The notes under the pieces are model-generated. The model was not told the origin of the DNA, did not search any database, and worked only from the letters and a program-made list of their open reading frames with translations. A stretch of DNA of 64,000 nt. It comes from Glycomyces tenuis DSM 44171 (GTDB taxonomy: Bacteria; Actinomycetota; Actinomycetes; Mycobacteriales; Micromonosporaceae). Made by a program: the position numbers and the translations under genes. The DNA lies in the NCBI RefSeq assembly GCF_000427885.1, contig NZ_ATYW01000023.1:1-64000 (forward strand), in the 5' to 3' direction. This document shows positions 1 to 6,582 of this stretch, piece after piece; the stretch's first letter is position 1; the number at the start of each line of letters is the position of its first letter.

Positions 1-264
1 AAGTGCTGCAACGAACTTGGCGTCATGCAATCGCGGGCCCGGGTCGGATCCTCGGCTGACAACGCCCTCGCCGAATCGTTCAACGCCACGCTCAAACGAG
101 AAGTCCTGCAAGGACGCCGGACCTTCGCGAACGCATTGGAGGCTCGCTTCCAGGTCGAGTCCTGGATCACCGATTACAACACGACCCGGAGACACTCGTC
201 TCTGGGCCAGATCTCACCGATCGACTACGAACAACGGCAAGCTAGCCTCGCCATCGCCGCATAG
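1..264 (+). CDS. IS3-family transposase OrfB, C-terminal end (partial)
   Basis: The reading frame is open from base 1, so the gene starts left of the window; only about 87 C-terminal residues are present. The sequence around DNALAESFNATLKRE carries the last acidic residue (E) of the DDE integrase catalytic triad, and WITDYNTTRRHSSLG is the typical IS3/IS2-type rve_3 tail. The protein would cut and join the insertion sequence ends. It has landed inside the TraB-like gene of an integrative element that reads on the other strand. Whether the left part of the IS is intact cannot be seen. Confidence 0.9.
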   Translation, partial: KCCNELGVMQSRARVGSSADNALAESFNATLKREVLQGRRTFANALEARFQVESWITDYNTTRRHSSLGQISPIDYEQRQASLAIAA

Positions 265-288
265 GACGGTGTCAACACCAAAGGGGTA
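1..288 (+). mobile_element. Right part of an IS3-family insertion sequence
   Basis: The transposase stop at 262-264 is followed by about 24 bases before sequence that reads, on the minus strand, as the interrupted TraB-like gene. The boundary near 288 is inferred from where the minus-strand protein stops resembling its family (after LLGKPGA). The bases GTGTCAACACCAAAGGGGTA (268-287) are the likely terminal repeat. The other terminus and the target duplication are outside the window. Confidence 0.7.
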
Positions 289-885
289 AGCCCCGGGCTT
301 GCCGAGCAGACCGAGCCCAGCAACGACGGCCGTACCGGTACCCCAGACCGCGACCGGCGGGGCGGCCAGTGCGAGGGCCGTACCGGTAGCGGCCAGGCCC
401 AGGCCGGTGGCGGCGCATACGATGCCGCGCCAGCGGACTCGCCGATCCCGCAGCCGGGCCAAGCTCTGGTACGCCTGCCAGTCGTGACCGGCAACGGCGT
501 CGGCGCGGGCGGGGCGGCCCTCGGCATCCGACGCCCAGTGCCAGACCGCACCAGTGAGGCGGGCCGTACCGACCGGCGCCCACGCGAGCAGTCGGGCGCT
601 GTAGAGCGGGAACCGCACCGCGTGGTAGGCGCACCGGTACGCCGCGAGACGCCCGTACCGGGCGGCCTGGTCGAGCAGACCGGTACGGGACGTGGCCCAC
701 GCCGGAAGGATCGGCGCGCGCTTGTCGGTGGTCGGCGCGTCCCATGCCGCGTGCGCGACCGCATCGTCGACCAGGACCGCGCCAGCGTCGGCGTAGTCGT
801 CGTCGGGGGTGATGGTCTCGATTTCGGGCTTGCGGCCGTTGACGTCGTCCTCGGCGGCCTGCCAGTCGAAGTTTTCAATCGTCAT
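289..885 (-). pseudogene. TraB/TraSA-like FtsK/SpoIIIE conjugative translocase, interrupted N-terminal part
   Basis: About 199 N-terminal residues remain. The order of parts is that of AICE-type FtsK/SpoIIIE translocases: an acidic N-terminus (TITPDDDYADAG), the motif RAPILPAWATSRTGLLDQAARYG in shortened family form, an amphipathic stretch with PLYSARLLAWAP, a charged RLRDRRVRWRGI segment, and two membrane helices (about residues 150-195). The ATPase motor domain is missing because the IS3 element starts right after the second helix. The frame runs on by chance into the IS to base 214. Such proteins pump double-stranded plasmid DNA between mycelia; without the motor this copy should not work unless the rest lies intact beyond the IS. 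The start at 885 has GGGAG about 9 bases upstream. Confidence 0.75.
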
Positions 886-918
886 AGTGGTTGGCTCCCT
901 TCCCTCTCAGGGGGTGGT

Positions 919-957
919 GGGTGTGGCGCGGTCGAGCAGCGATGCCGCGCCACACCC
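919..957 (-). terminator. 13-bp perfect hairpin between the DUF2637 gene and the traB-like gene
   Basis: Bases 919-931 pair perfectly with 945-957 around a 13-base loop. There is no T-run. It sits in the only sizeable gap in this part of the operon, so it may reduce transcription into traB or act as an mRNA-processing or stability element. Confidence 0.5.
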
Positions 958-968
958 GTGGCGGTACG

Positions 969-2189
969 TCAGTTGGCGGACGGGACGGTGGTGGGCTCGG
1001 CGGCGAGCGCGAGGACGCGGCGGGCCCGGTCGGTGCCGATGCCCAGATCGGTGCGGGCCCGGTTGATCGACACCGGTCGGCCGGTGTCGGCCTCGATAGC
1101 GCGGATGCGGTCGACCAAGGCGGCATCGGTCGGGCCCTTGCCCTTGCCGCGCTTGGCGGTACCGGTACGGGCCTTGCGATGCGGCTTAGCGGGAACCTCG
1201 GCGTTGGTCCGGTTAGTGGTTGTGTCCTTGGCGGCGCGGTCGGTCTGCTTGGTGGCCTTGCGCTCGGCGCGGGTCAGTTTCGCGGCGTCGCGGCGTGCGG
1301 CCTTCTCAGCGGTCTTCGCGTCACGCTCGGCAGTGCGGGCGGCATCGGCCTTAGCGGCGGCCCGCTCGGTCCGGTCGGCGTCGACCCGGGCGAGCAGCTC
1401 GGCGGCGCCGGTGCCGACACGCGAGCGCACATCCAGGCTCCAGGCGGCGAAGGTCGAGCGCGGGTAGCGGACCCAGCGGCGCCACCCGAACCGCTCGGGC
1501 GGGTCGGGGATGAGCCCGAGGCGGCGCAGCGCGTCACGATGCTTGGCGCCGGAGCGGACCTCCCACACCACGATCGCGGCCAGGGATGAGGCGCCGAGGA
1601 CGGCGGCCATGACCAGGTCGTCGGCGTGCGCGCCGAAGTTGATCGCGGCCGCGAAAGACGCGGCGACCCAGGTCATGATGCGCGGGGTGAGCGCGCGTTC
1701 GCCCTTGAGGCGCTGCTGGTGGGCCGTCAGCGCCATCGACAGGGCGGTGCCTTCCAGGAACGCGGCCATGCCGATCCCGATCGCGACCGGCCAGCCGCGC
1801 TCGGTGGCGACCGAGATCTGGCCCGAGACGGCCACGTACAGGGCCATGCCGTAGATCCCAGCGGAGTACACGGCTGGGGCGTTGCCGCGCGCGTAGCCGA
1901 TGACCGAGGCGAACGCCTCGGAGTGGCGGGCCGCGCGGGCCTCGCGCCGCTGGGCGCGCCGCTGCGCCTTCCGAGCCGCCTCGGCGTCCCGAGCGGCGGC
2001 CTTGGCCTCACGCTCAGCCAGGGCGGCTTCGGCGCGCTTGCGCGCCAGCTCGGCTTCAGCCTCCTTGGCGCGGATCTTGCGCTCGGTCTCAGCGTCAGCC
2101 GCGGCGATCTTCGCGTCGGTGGTCGCGGCGATCCGGTGTGCCTTGGCCCGAGCGTCCGCCTCGGCGTACGTGGTCACTGGAGCGGTCAT
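969..2189 (-). CDS. DUF2637-type membrane protein of an AICE (Spd/transfer region)
   Basis: A 406-residue protein with three parts. Residues about 1-90 are a long Ala/Glu/Arg/Lys coiled coil. Residues about 95-225 hold four hydrophobic segments (YSAGIYGMALYVAVSG, WPVAIGIGMAAFLEGTALSM, IMTWVAASFAAAINF, LVMAAVLGASSLAAIVVWE), the core of the DUF2637 family found in conjugative elements of actinomycetes. The rest is a basic Lys/Ala-rich tail ending in a predicted helix-turn-helix-like stretch (DLGIGTDRARRVLAL). The family is thought to help plasmid spread between hyphae (Spd functions), probably at the membrane next to TraB, whose gene follows. The start at 2189 overlaps the upstream stop as ATGA, so the two genes are translationally coupled. 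Confidence 0.8.
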   Translation of the reverse strand: MTAPVTTYAEADARAKAHRIAATTDAKIAAADAETERKIRAKEAEAELARKRAEAALAEREAKAAARDAEAARKAQRRAQRREARAARHSEAFASVIGYARGNAPAVYSAGIYGMALYVAVSGQISVATERGWPVAIGIGMAAFLEGTALSMALTAHQQRLKGERALTPRIMTWVAASFAAAINFGAHADDLVMAAVLGASSLAAIVVWEVRSGAKHRDALRRLGLIPDPPERFGWRRWVRYPRSTFAAWSLDVRSRVGTGAAELLARVDADRTERAAAKADAARTAERDAKTAEKAARRDAAKLTRAERKATKQTDRAAKDTTTNRTNAEVPAKPHRKARTGTAKRGKGKGPTDAALVDRIRAIEADTGRPVSINRARTDLGIGTDRARRVLALAAEPTTVPSAN

Positions 2190-2647
2190 CGCTGGTCCTC
2201 CTTTGCGGGCAGGGCCGTCGCGACAGCGGCGGCAAGCTCGTTGGCGGGGGTCCACAGGCCCAGTTGGCCTCGGGCCGGGATCGGGTCGAGGAGCGGGCGG
2301 ACATTGGCCAGGACCCAGTGCCAGGTCTCGGGGCCGTGGTCGCCCCAGCGGGCACATGCGCCGCTGTTGCAGCGCCAGGGCCAGCCCGAACCGTGGCACT
2401 CGGTCAGGTCGGCGACGGCGACCACGGCCCCGAGCGGCAGCGCCTCACGCTCGGGAACCGCCGATTGCCCGAACCGCCCCCGGGCCCGGGCCCACTGGGC
2501 GACCGGGAGGGTCTTGGCGGCGTGGATCAGAACCGGGCCGCGCCAGTGCGTGCGGCGAGTGCGGTTCTCGACGGTCTTGCCGCCACGGGCGATCAGATGC
2601 GCCCAGGGCTGGCGAACGGTCAGCGCCCGGATGACGGTGACGGTCAT
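2186..2647 (-). CDS. ASCH-domain protein
   Basis: A 153-residue protein. The N-terminal part (IRALTVRQPWAHLIARGGKTVENRTRRTHWRGP, shown here only as a landmark from residue 5) has the ASCH hallmark of a Q-P-W-A-x-x-I core followed by G-x-K-x-x-E-x-R. ASCH domains have a PUA-like beta barrel and are believed to bind RNA or modified nucleotides, and they are common in phages and plasmids. The two-Cys segment CNSGACARWG is unusual. The gene is joined by four-base ATGA overlaps to both neighbours, so it is one translational unit with the DUF2637 gene. A role in RNA-level control of the element or as an anti-restriction factor is only a guess. Confidence 0.75.
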   Translation of the reverse strand: MTVTVIRALTVRQPWAHLIARGGKTVENRTRRTHWRGPVLIHAAKTLPVAQWARARGRFGQSAVPEREALPLGAVVAVADLTECHGSGWPWRCNSGACARWGDHGPETWHWVLANVRPLLDPIPARGQLGLWTPANELAAAVATALPAKEDQR

Positions 2648-3123
2648 GCCGCCACCTCCACAGCGTCCGCACGGGCGGCCTCGATCGCCTTGGCGACCAG
2701 GGCCTCGGCGGCCTCGGCATTGACTTCCCAGGGCCAGAAGAACAGGCGCAGGGTCACCGCCAAGCCCGCCAGGTGCACCCGCACGGCGAACATGGTTGGG
2801 CCGGGCTCGCTCTCGGCGACCTTGACGGTGTAGTCCTCAACGCCTTGGTCGACCAGCCAGGCCGCGAACGCTTCGGCTTGGGCCTCGGTACCCCTCGGCG
2901 TACGGGATTTCACCGGGGAGGCACTGAGCCGGGGGTTGCCTGCGCAGTCGGTGAGGCAGTTCAGCCGCAGCGGCGGCAGGTGCGCGGGCAGGTGCGGGCC
3001 GAACAGGTCGGCCAGCGCAGCCGAGCGCGCACGGTTGCGGAGCTGCGCGATTTCATCCTCGACGCTCATATCGGCGGCGAACATCTCGGCAGCGAGGTCG
3101 GCGGTGGTGATCGCTTCGGTCAC
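2644..3123 (-). CDS. Hypothetical protein of the AICE operon
   Basis: A 159-residue protein starting with GTG at 3123, nine bases after the preceding stop. The first 45 residues are acidic and helical (DMSVEDEIAQLRNRARSAAL). The middle is proline-rich. The C-terminal half looks like an alpha/beta fold (DYTVKVAESEPGPTMFAVRVHLAG, TLRLFFWPWE) with a final amphipathic helix. I recognise no named domain. Overlap with the ASCH start and common strand place it in the same mRNA. Function unknown. Confidence 0.7.
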   Translation of the reverse strand: MTEAITTADLAAEMFAADMSVEDEIAQLRNRARSAALADLFGPHLPAHLPPLRLNCLTDCAGNPRLSASPVKSRTPRGTEAQAEAFAAWLVDQGVEDYTVKVAESEPGPTMFAVRVHLAGLAVTLRLFFWPWEVNAEAAEALVAKAIEAARADAVEVAA

Positions 3124-3132
3124 GGCAGCCTC

Positions 3133-3321
3133 CTACGACAGTGAGAAGTCGACGCCGGAGGCGTCGAGGTCGTCGAGCGCGCCGATGGCGTCGAACTCGA
3201 CCAAGCGGTCAAGGACAGAGATCTCAGCGGCGATGACAGGCCACTCGGCCTCGATCGCGGCCAGCTCAGATGCGGTCGGCTCGGAATCGAACCAGTCGAG
3301 CGCGGTCTTAGTGGTGGTCAC
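3133..3321 (-). CDS. Small acidic hypothetical protein
   Basis: A 62-residue, strongly acidic protein (LDWFDSEPTASELAAIEAEW; LVEFDAIGALDDLDASGVDF). I chose the GTG at 3321 because GGGAGG lies about six bases upstream; longer in-frame starts would run into the hammerhead element. It resembles the short acidic proteins often encoded between Spd-type genes of AICEs. Its mRNA leader begins in the hammerhead ribozyme at 3363-3422. Function unknown. Confidence 0.65.
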   Translation of the reverse strand: MTTTKTALDWFDSEPTASELAAIEAEWPVIAAEISVLDRLVEFDAIGALDDLDASGVDFSLS

Positions 3322-3362
3322 AGGTGCCTCCCAGGCAGTGTCTTGGCGGACGGGATTGGCTT

Positions 3363-3422
3363 GGCTCATCAGCGGGCCGGGAGCCACCCGACACCGGACC
3401 AGGCGTGCCGCCTGGTTTCGCC
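3363..3422 (-). ncRNA. Type II hammerhead ribozyme (copy 1)
   Basis: Read on the minus strand, the element has every conserved hammerhead position. GGC-GAAA starts it (3422-3416), then a stem III hairpin CCAGGC/GCCTGG closed by the A15.1-U16.1 pair, the GUC cleavage triplet, a stem I hairpin starting CGG and ending CCG, CTGATGA (3372-3366), and GCC, which closes stem II with the initial GGC. Stem II is the open one, so this is the type II permutation. Cleavage is predicted between 3397 and 3396. The element starts directly behind the DUF3307 stop codon and about 40 bases ahead of the next start. Stem II is only 3 bp. Confidence 0.9.
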
Positions 3423-3863
3423 CTAGACGTTGGCGCCAGCGGCGATCAGCACGGACGCGACGAACAGGCATCCGGCGTGAAATGACTGGTCGAGCAGGTA
3501 CGGGCCGTTGATGCCGCCGCCCTTGACCTCGGTGAACTCGCCATGACCAGTGGCGCGGGCCAGCCACAGCAGCGGAGCCCGACGATCAGCGAAGTAGTGC
3601 GTGACAGCGGAGAACACCAACCCAGCGACGGTGAACGGCACCGACAGCGGCAGGCCGACCACGAACACCAAGGCCAGCAGCGCCGCAAGCGCCGTGGCCG
3701 TATAAGTGACGACGTGAGCGATGCAGTGCAGGCGGCCAGACCATCCGGACTCAGCCTTGGCCTGGCTCTGGTGGTGGCTCTGCACCCAGTGGTCCCCCAC
3801 CTGGTGCGCGGCCCACAGCGCGCCATACACGGCTCCGAACGACGCGATAGCAAGGGTGTTCAT
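3423..3863 (-). CDS. DUF3307-type membrane protein
   Basis: A 146-residue membrane protein. The N-terminal helix holds AAHQVGDHWVQ, the metal-binding-looking H-x-x-x-D-H signature of DUF3307 proteins, followed by hydrophobic segments at about 50-72 (VVTYTATALAALLALVFVVG) and 75-92, then HYFADRRAP and a final helix. The start at 3863 is chosen because GGAG lies six bases before it; an ATG at 3884 in the same frame has no ribosome site. DUF3307 genes are frequent in AICEs and actinomycete plasmids, and their function is unknown. Hammerhead elements flank the gene on both sides, so its mRNA could be cut out as a separate transcript. Confidence 0.75.
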   Translation of the reverse strand: MNTLAIASFGAVYGALWAAHQVGDHWVQSHHQSQAKAESGWSGRLHCIAHVVTYTATALAALLALVFVVGLPLSVPFTVAGLVFSAVTHYFADRRAPLLWLARATGHGEFTEVKGGGINGPYLLDQSFHAGCLFVASVLIAAGANV

Positions 3864-3902
3864 CAGCAACTCCAGGTCTTTCATGACGGACGAAATCGGC
3901 TT

Positions 3903-3973
3903 GGCTCATCAGCACCCCGGAAGCCACCCGGAATGGACCAGACCCGCCCCCGTAGCACGGGCCTGGTTTCGCC
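3903..3973 (-). ncRNA. Type II hammerhead ribozyme (copy 2)
   Basis: Same layout as the copy at 3363-3422 but with changed stems that keep pairing. Stem III here is 9 bp (CCAGGCCCG with CGGGTCTGG, one G-T pair). Stem I starts CAT and ends GTG instead of CGG/CCG, a clear set of compensatory changes. The core letters GAAA, GUC and CTGATGA and the 3-bp stem II are intact. Predicted cleavage is between 3936 and 3935. The first G of the ribozyme is the last base of the TAG stop of the upstream gene. Confidence 0.9.
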
Positions 3974-4179
3974 TAGCGGCTCCTGCGAGAAGGCCAGCGA
4001 GACTCGCTCCAGCCGCGCTCGTCTTCCTGGCGCGACTGCTCCAAGGCGGTCTCGGCCTTGCGGACCTCACGCATGATGCGGTTGGTTTCCTTGCGGTCGC
4101 CTCGCTCGTCAGCGGCCATCGCGCCATCGAGCAGGCGGTTGTACTCGTTGCGGTAGTGGTTGGTGTGTCGGCTCCACAT
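3973..4179 (-). CDS. Small charged hypothetical protein
   Basis: A 68-residue protein that is mostly one charged helix (RNEYNRLLDGAMAADERGDR; MREVRKAETALEQSRQEDER) with a basic tail. The ATG at 4179 has AAGGAG eight bases upstream. A short coiled-coil or nucleic-acid-binding role would fit the composition, but no family is recognised. It lies between two hammerhead elements. Confidence 0.65.
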   Translation of the reverse strand: MWSRHTNHYRNEYNRLLDGAMAADERGDRKETNRIMREVRKAETALEQSRQEDERGWSESRWPSRRSR

Positions 4180-4207
4180 GGCGTTGCTCCTTATGCAGGT
4201 TCGGCTT

Positions 4208-4277
4208 GGCTCATCAGCGGGCCGGGAGCCACCCGGGCCCGGACGCTCGACCCCTATGCGGGGCCGGGCGTTTCGCC
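4208..4277 (-). ncRNA. Type II hammerhead ribozyme (copy 3)
   Basis: The element lies two bases after the TGA stop of the NUDIX gene. Stem III is extended (CGC/GCG, one C-A mismatch, then a 7-bp stem). Stem I (CGG ... CCG with an inner CGGG/CCCG hairpin) is like copy 1. GAAA, GUC and CTGATGA are complete and stem II is again GGC/GCC. Predicted cleavage is between 4242 and 4241. Three copies with independent stem sequences but the same core make chance very unlikely. Confidence 0.9.
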
Positions 4278-4279
4278 GG

Positions 4280-4906
4280 TCAAACGGTGAGCTGGGCGAA
4301 CTGGTCACGCAACAGGCCGACATGGGCGGCGAAGAGCTCCCCGCCCCGATCGGCGACCGCGACGGCCAACTGGGCGTAGGAGGCGGCAGGCAGCCAGGCC
4401 GCCCGGCGCGCGTCGTCGCGGCCGTCCACCTCGGGCAGAGCGGGCGTGTGGAGCACGGCGACGCCGGGAACGGTGACCATCCACGCGGCCCGGCCCGCAC
4501 GCGGGTCCGGGACGTACCGGCCCGGGAGCATGGCGAACGCCTCGGCGTCGAGGACGAGCCCGGTCTCTTCGGCCAGCTCACGCGCGGCAGCGGTCTGGGG
4601 CGTCTCGCCGGAGTCGAGCATCCCGCCCGGCAGTGCCCAGCCGTGGTCGTCGCCTCGCTCGACCATCAGCAGGTGCCGGGCGCCGACGGCGTCGAAGGCG
4701 AACACGATCGCGTCGGCCGCGACGGCCTCACCCCAGTGCCACAGGCCGCCCCGACCGGCGGGCAGGGACGGCTCGACCGGGTTGATCGGCAGGCCATCGA
4801 CGTCCACGTTGAACGGGACCACCGCGCGCTCCTGCCGCACCGGCCAGTCGATGACGCGCGGGTCGGTGGCATCCGGGCCACCCGAAACGGTGATGTTGAA
4901 AGACAT
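4280..4906 (-). CDS. NUDIX hydrolase
   Basis: A 208-residue protein. The Nudix box is clear around residues 95-117: GGMLDSGETPQTAAARELAEE with TG next, matching G-x5-E-x7-R-E-x-x-E-E-x-G. These enzymes cleave nucleoside diphosphates linked to another group, here with unknown substrate. An N-terminal extension of about 70 residues precedes the fold. In AICEs such as pSAM2 a Nudix protein (Pra) activates element replication, so a regulatory role is an attractive but unproven inference. The ATG at 4906 has AGGAG upstream. It is the first gene of the minus-strand operon and diverges from the GntR-kinase gene, sharing its operator region. Confidence 0.85.
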   Translation of the reverse strand: MSFNITVSGGPDATDPRVIDWPVRQERAVVPFNVDVDGLPINPVEPSLPAGRGGLWHWGEAVAADAIVFAFDAVGARHLLMVERGDDHGWALPGGMLDSGETPQTAAARELAEETGLVLDAEAFAMLPGRYVPDPRAGRAAWMVTVPGVAVLHTPALPEVDGRDDARRAAWLPAASYAQLAVAVADRGGELFAAHVGLLRDQFAQLTV

Positions 4907-4999
4907 GCATTGCTCCTGTCGTGTCTTGGCGGACGGGAAGGACACCGGACGGTGGCCTCGTGTCGCTGGCCACTTGCCGTGACCGGCGATACATAGAAG

Positions 5000-5032
5000 T
5001 TATCAGTTGATAAGTTTCAGAGTCAACTGATA
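5000..5032. promoter_or_regulatory. Palindromic operator region between the NUDIX operon and the GntR-kinase gene
   Basis: Bases 5000-5013 read TTATCAGTTGATAA, and a 10-bp inverted repeat links TATCAGTTGA (5001-5010) to TCAACTGATA (5023-5032). A related palindrome, CTCTCAACTGAGAG, lies at 5118-5131, just before the GntR-kinase start. The sequence is AT-rich against its surroundings. Autoregulation by the encoded GntR winged helix is the simplest reading. Confidence 0.6.
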
Positions 5033-5139
5033 CCTAGAAAGTTCCCGAATGTTGGGAATGTTGGATTAATGCCGCTGGTAGATGCTGTTCACCTACAGAA
5101 CGCAGCTGATAGGCTTGCTCTCAACTGAGAGGATGTGGG

Positions 5140-5979
5140 ATGACCGACGAACGAATGCTGGTTACCGGAGGCTCCAAACACGAGCAGATCGCCAGGATCA
5201 TCAGGAACGACATTGAGTCGGGCAAGCTCCGCCACGGCCAGAAGCTCCCATCCGACCGAGAGCAGGCGGTGCAGTTCGGCGTCAGCTCCCCCGTCGTCGC
5301 CAAGGCAATGAGCAAGCTGACCGATGAAGGTCTCGTCATATCGAAGCCGCGCGCGGGACGGGTCGTCCACGCTCCCGACCAGGCGGAAACCCGAGAGGTG
5401 GAGACCTCAATGCCCCATCTCATCCTCATCGGTGGTTACGCAGGCAGCGGAAAGTCAGAACTTGGCAGAACGCTGGCACGTCTGACAAGCTGGGCGATGG
5501 TCGACAAGGACACGACCACGCGCCCCGTCGTCGAGACGGCCCTTGAGGTGATGGGCACTTCGCCCAACGACCGCGAGTCGGACATCTACCTCAACCAGGT
5601 CCGACCGCGCGAGTACGAAGCGGTAATGGCCACCATCACTGAAAACCTCACCTCTGGAAGCAACGTCATTGCCACAGCTCCCTTCATCAGGGAGTTGAAG
5701 GACGAAGCCTGGATTCAGCGCCTCCAGTCTCTCTGTGACGCAACCGGAGCCCGGCTGATGGTCATCTGGGTTTACTGCGACGCCGAGTCGATGCACACAT
5801 ACCTACGCGGTCGAGGTGCCGCGCGGGATGCGACCAAGCTCGCAAACTGGAGTCAGTACCTGGCCAACATCGACCTTGACTACCGCCCCGCCATAGACCA
5901 TTTCGTGGTCGACAACTCTCTGAGCGGTTCGCCGCTGCTCGATCAAGCCAAGGAACTGGTGGCCAAGCTCCGCCAGTGA
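5140..5979 (+). CDS. GntR winged-helix fused to a P-loop (AAA_33-like) kinase
   Basis: A 279-residue fusion. Residues about 12-78 are a GntR helix-turn-helix (IRNDIESGKLRHGQKLPSDR, then EGLVISKPRAGRVV). Residues about 93-275 form a P-loop kinase domain with Walker A GGYAGSGKSE at 98-107. Zeta-toxin-like or AAA_33 kinases look like this and phosphorylate small molecules such as nucleotides or sugars. The domain could instead be a ligand sensor replacing the usual GntR effector domain. The ATG at 5140 follows GAGAGGATG. It diverges from the NUDIX operon with palindromic operators in between. It is probably the element's regulator coupling a metabolic signal to transfer genes. Confidence 0.75.
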   Translation: MTDERMLVTGGSKHEQIARIIRNDIESGKLRHGQKLPSDREQAVQFGVSSPVVAKAMSKLTDEGLVISKPRAGRVVHAPDQAETREVETSMPHLILIGGYAGSGKSELGRTLARLTSWAMVDKDTTTRPVVETALEVMGTSPNDRESDIYLNQVRPREYEAVMATITENLTSGSNVIATAPFIRELKDEAWIQRLQSLCDATGARLMVIWVYCDAESMHTYLRGRGAARDATKLANWSQYLANIDLDYRPAIDHFVVDNSLSGSPLLDQAKELVAKLRQ

Positions 5980-5999
5980 GCTGAAGCTCTGAGTCCTTG

Positions 6000-6252
6000 G
6001 CCAATATGGCCAATATGGCCAGAATTTCAAAACGTCGCTTCTGAGCTGGGGAAATGTCCTGAACTCCGGCATGGCCAGAATTCGGACAGAAATGGAGGAG
6101 GCATGGCCAGAATTCCACGGGCAGGCCGCGCCGGACTGAATTCTGGCCATGTCCGGTTGATTTCTGTCCGAATTCTGGCCATGCCGACGCATCGGGTATT
6201 TCCGCAGGTCAACCCGCACAAGCTGGAATTCTGGCCATATTGGCCATTTTGG
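6000..6252. repeat. 250-bp near-symmetric palindrome with six copies of ATGGCCAGAATT
   Basis: Direct copies of the 12-mer lie at 6015-6026, 6071-6082 and 6103-6114. Inverted copies lie at 6139-6150, 6171-6182 and 6227-6238. All three pairs share the same centre (6126.5), with spacings of 56 and 32 bases mirrored on both sides. The pair 6071-6093/6160-6182 is a perfect 23-bp inverted repeat, and the outer arms extend with repeated AATATGGCC. No protein is encoded. An origin of replication or transfer, or a cluster of repressor sites, would fit an AICE. Confidence 0.85.
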
Positions 6253-6261
6253 CCAGGGGTC

Positions 6262-6450
6262 TTACGTCTGGGGTAGCGGATAGAGCCGTGGCCATCGCTT
6301 GGGGTCGGCGTCCGGGCATGGCCAGGTTCGGCGGCAGCACTGGCAGATGCACATATGGCGGGTCGGTATGTGGAAGGCGGCTGAGTTGCGGGCCGCTTGC
6401 GGCGCGTTGGTCGGCGCGGAGGGCTGCTCGTGGTCACGGTCGGCGGACAT
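6262..6450 (-). CDS. Small Cys-rich protein of the AICE
   Basis: A 62-residue product with a hydrophilic N-terminus and the motif CICQCCRRTWPCPDADPKRW near the C-terminus, which could bind zinc. Similar short CxxC...WPC peptides occur near the regulatory genes of actinomycete elements. GAGGAGG lies upstream of the ATG at 6450, though about 13 bases away, which is long. It lies between the palindromic repeat and the small GntR gene, on the strand of the transfer operon. Could be a chance frame. Confidence 0.45.
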   Translation of the reverse strand: MSADRDHEQPSAPTNAPQAARNSAAFHIPTRHMCICQCCRRTWPCPDADPKRWPRLYPLPQT

Positions 6451-6515
6451 CGGGCCGTGCGCCTCCTCGCAGTCGTAGAGCGTCGAGCCTGGAAGGACCT
6501 CAGTCTACGATAAGA

Positions 6516-6571
6516 CGTCTATAGTCGTCTAGATACGTTGATCCTGCTAGGTGGGCGCGCCTTCACGTCTA
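6516..6571. promoter_or_regulatory. CGTCTA boxes upstream of the small GntR gene
   Basis: The hexamer CGTCTA occurs at 6516-6521, 6526-6531 and 6566-6571, with spacings of 10 and 40 bases, that is, on the same face of the helix. A fourth copy lies downstream of the gene at 6916-6921. GACGTCTATAGTCGTCTAGA contains partial dyad symmetry. They are likely binding sites for the adjacent GntR protein. Confidence 0.5.
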
Positions 6572-6582
6572 GCGTCAGGCTC

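Noticed and set aside
4919-4960. Possible fourth hammerhead upstream of the NUDIX gene
   Set aside because: The shared CTTGGCGGACGGGA is present, but CTGATGA and GAAA cores are missing.
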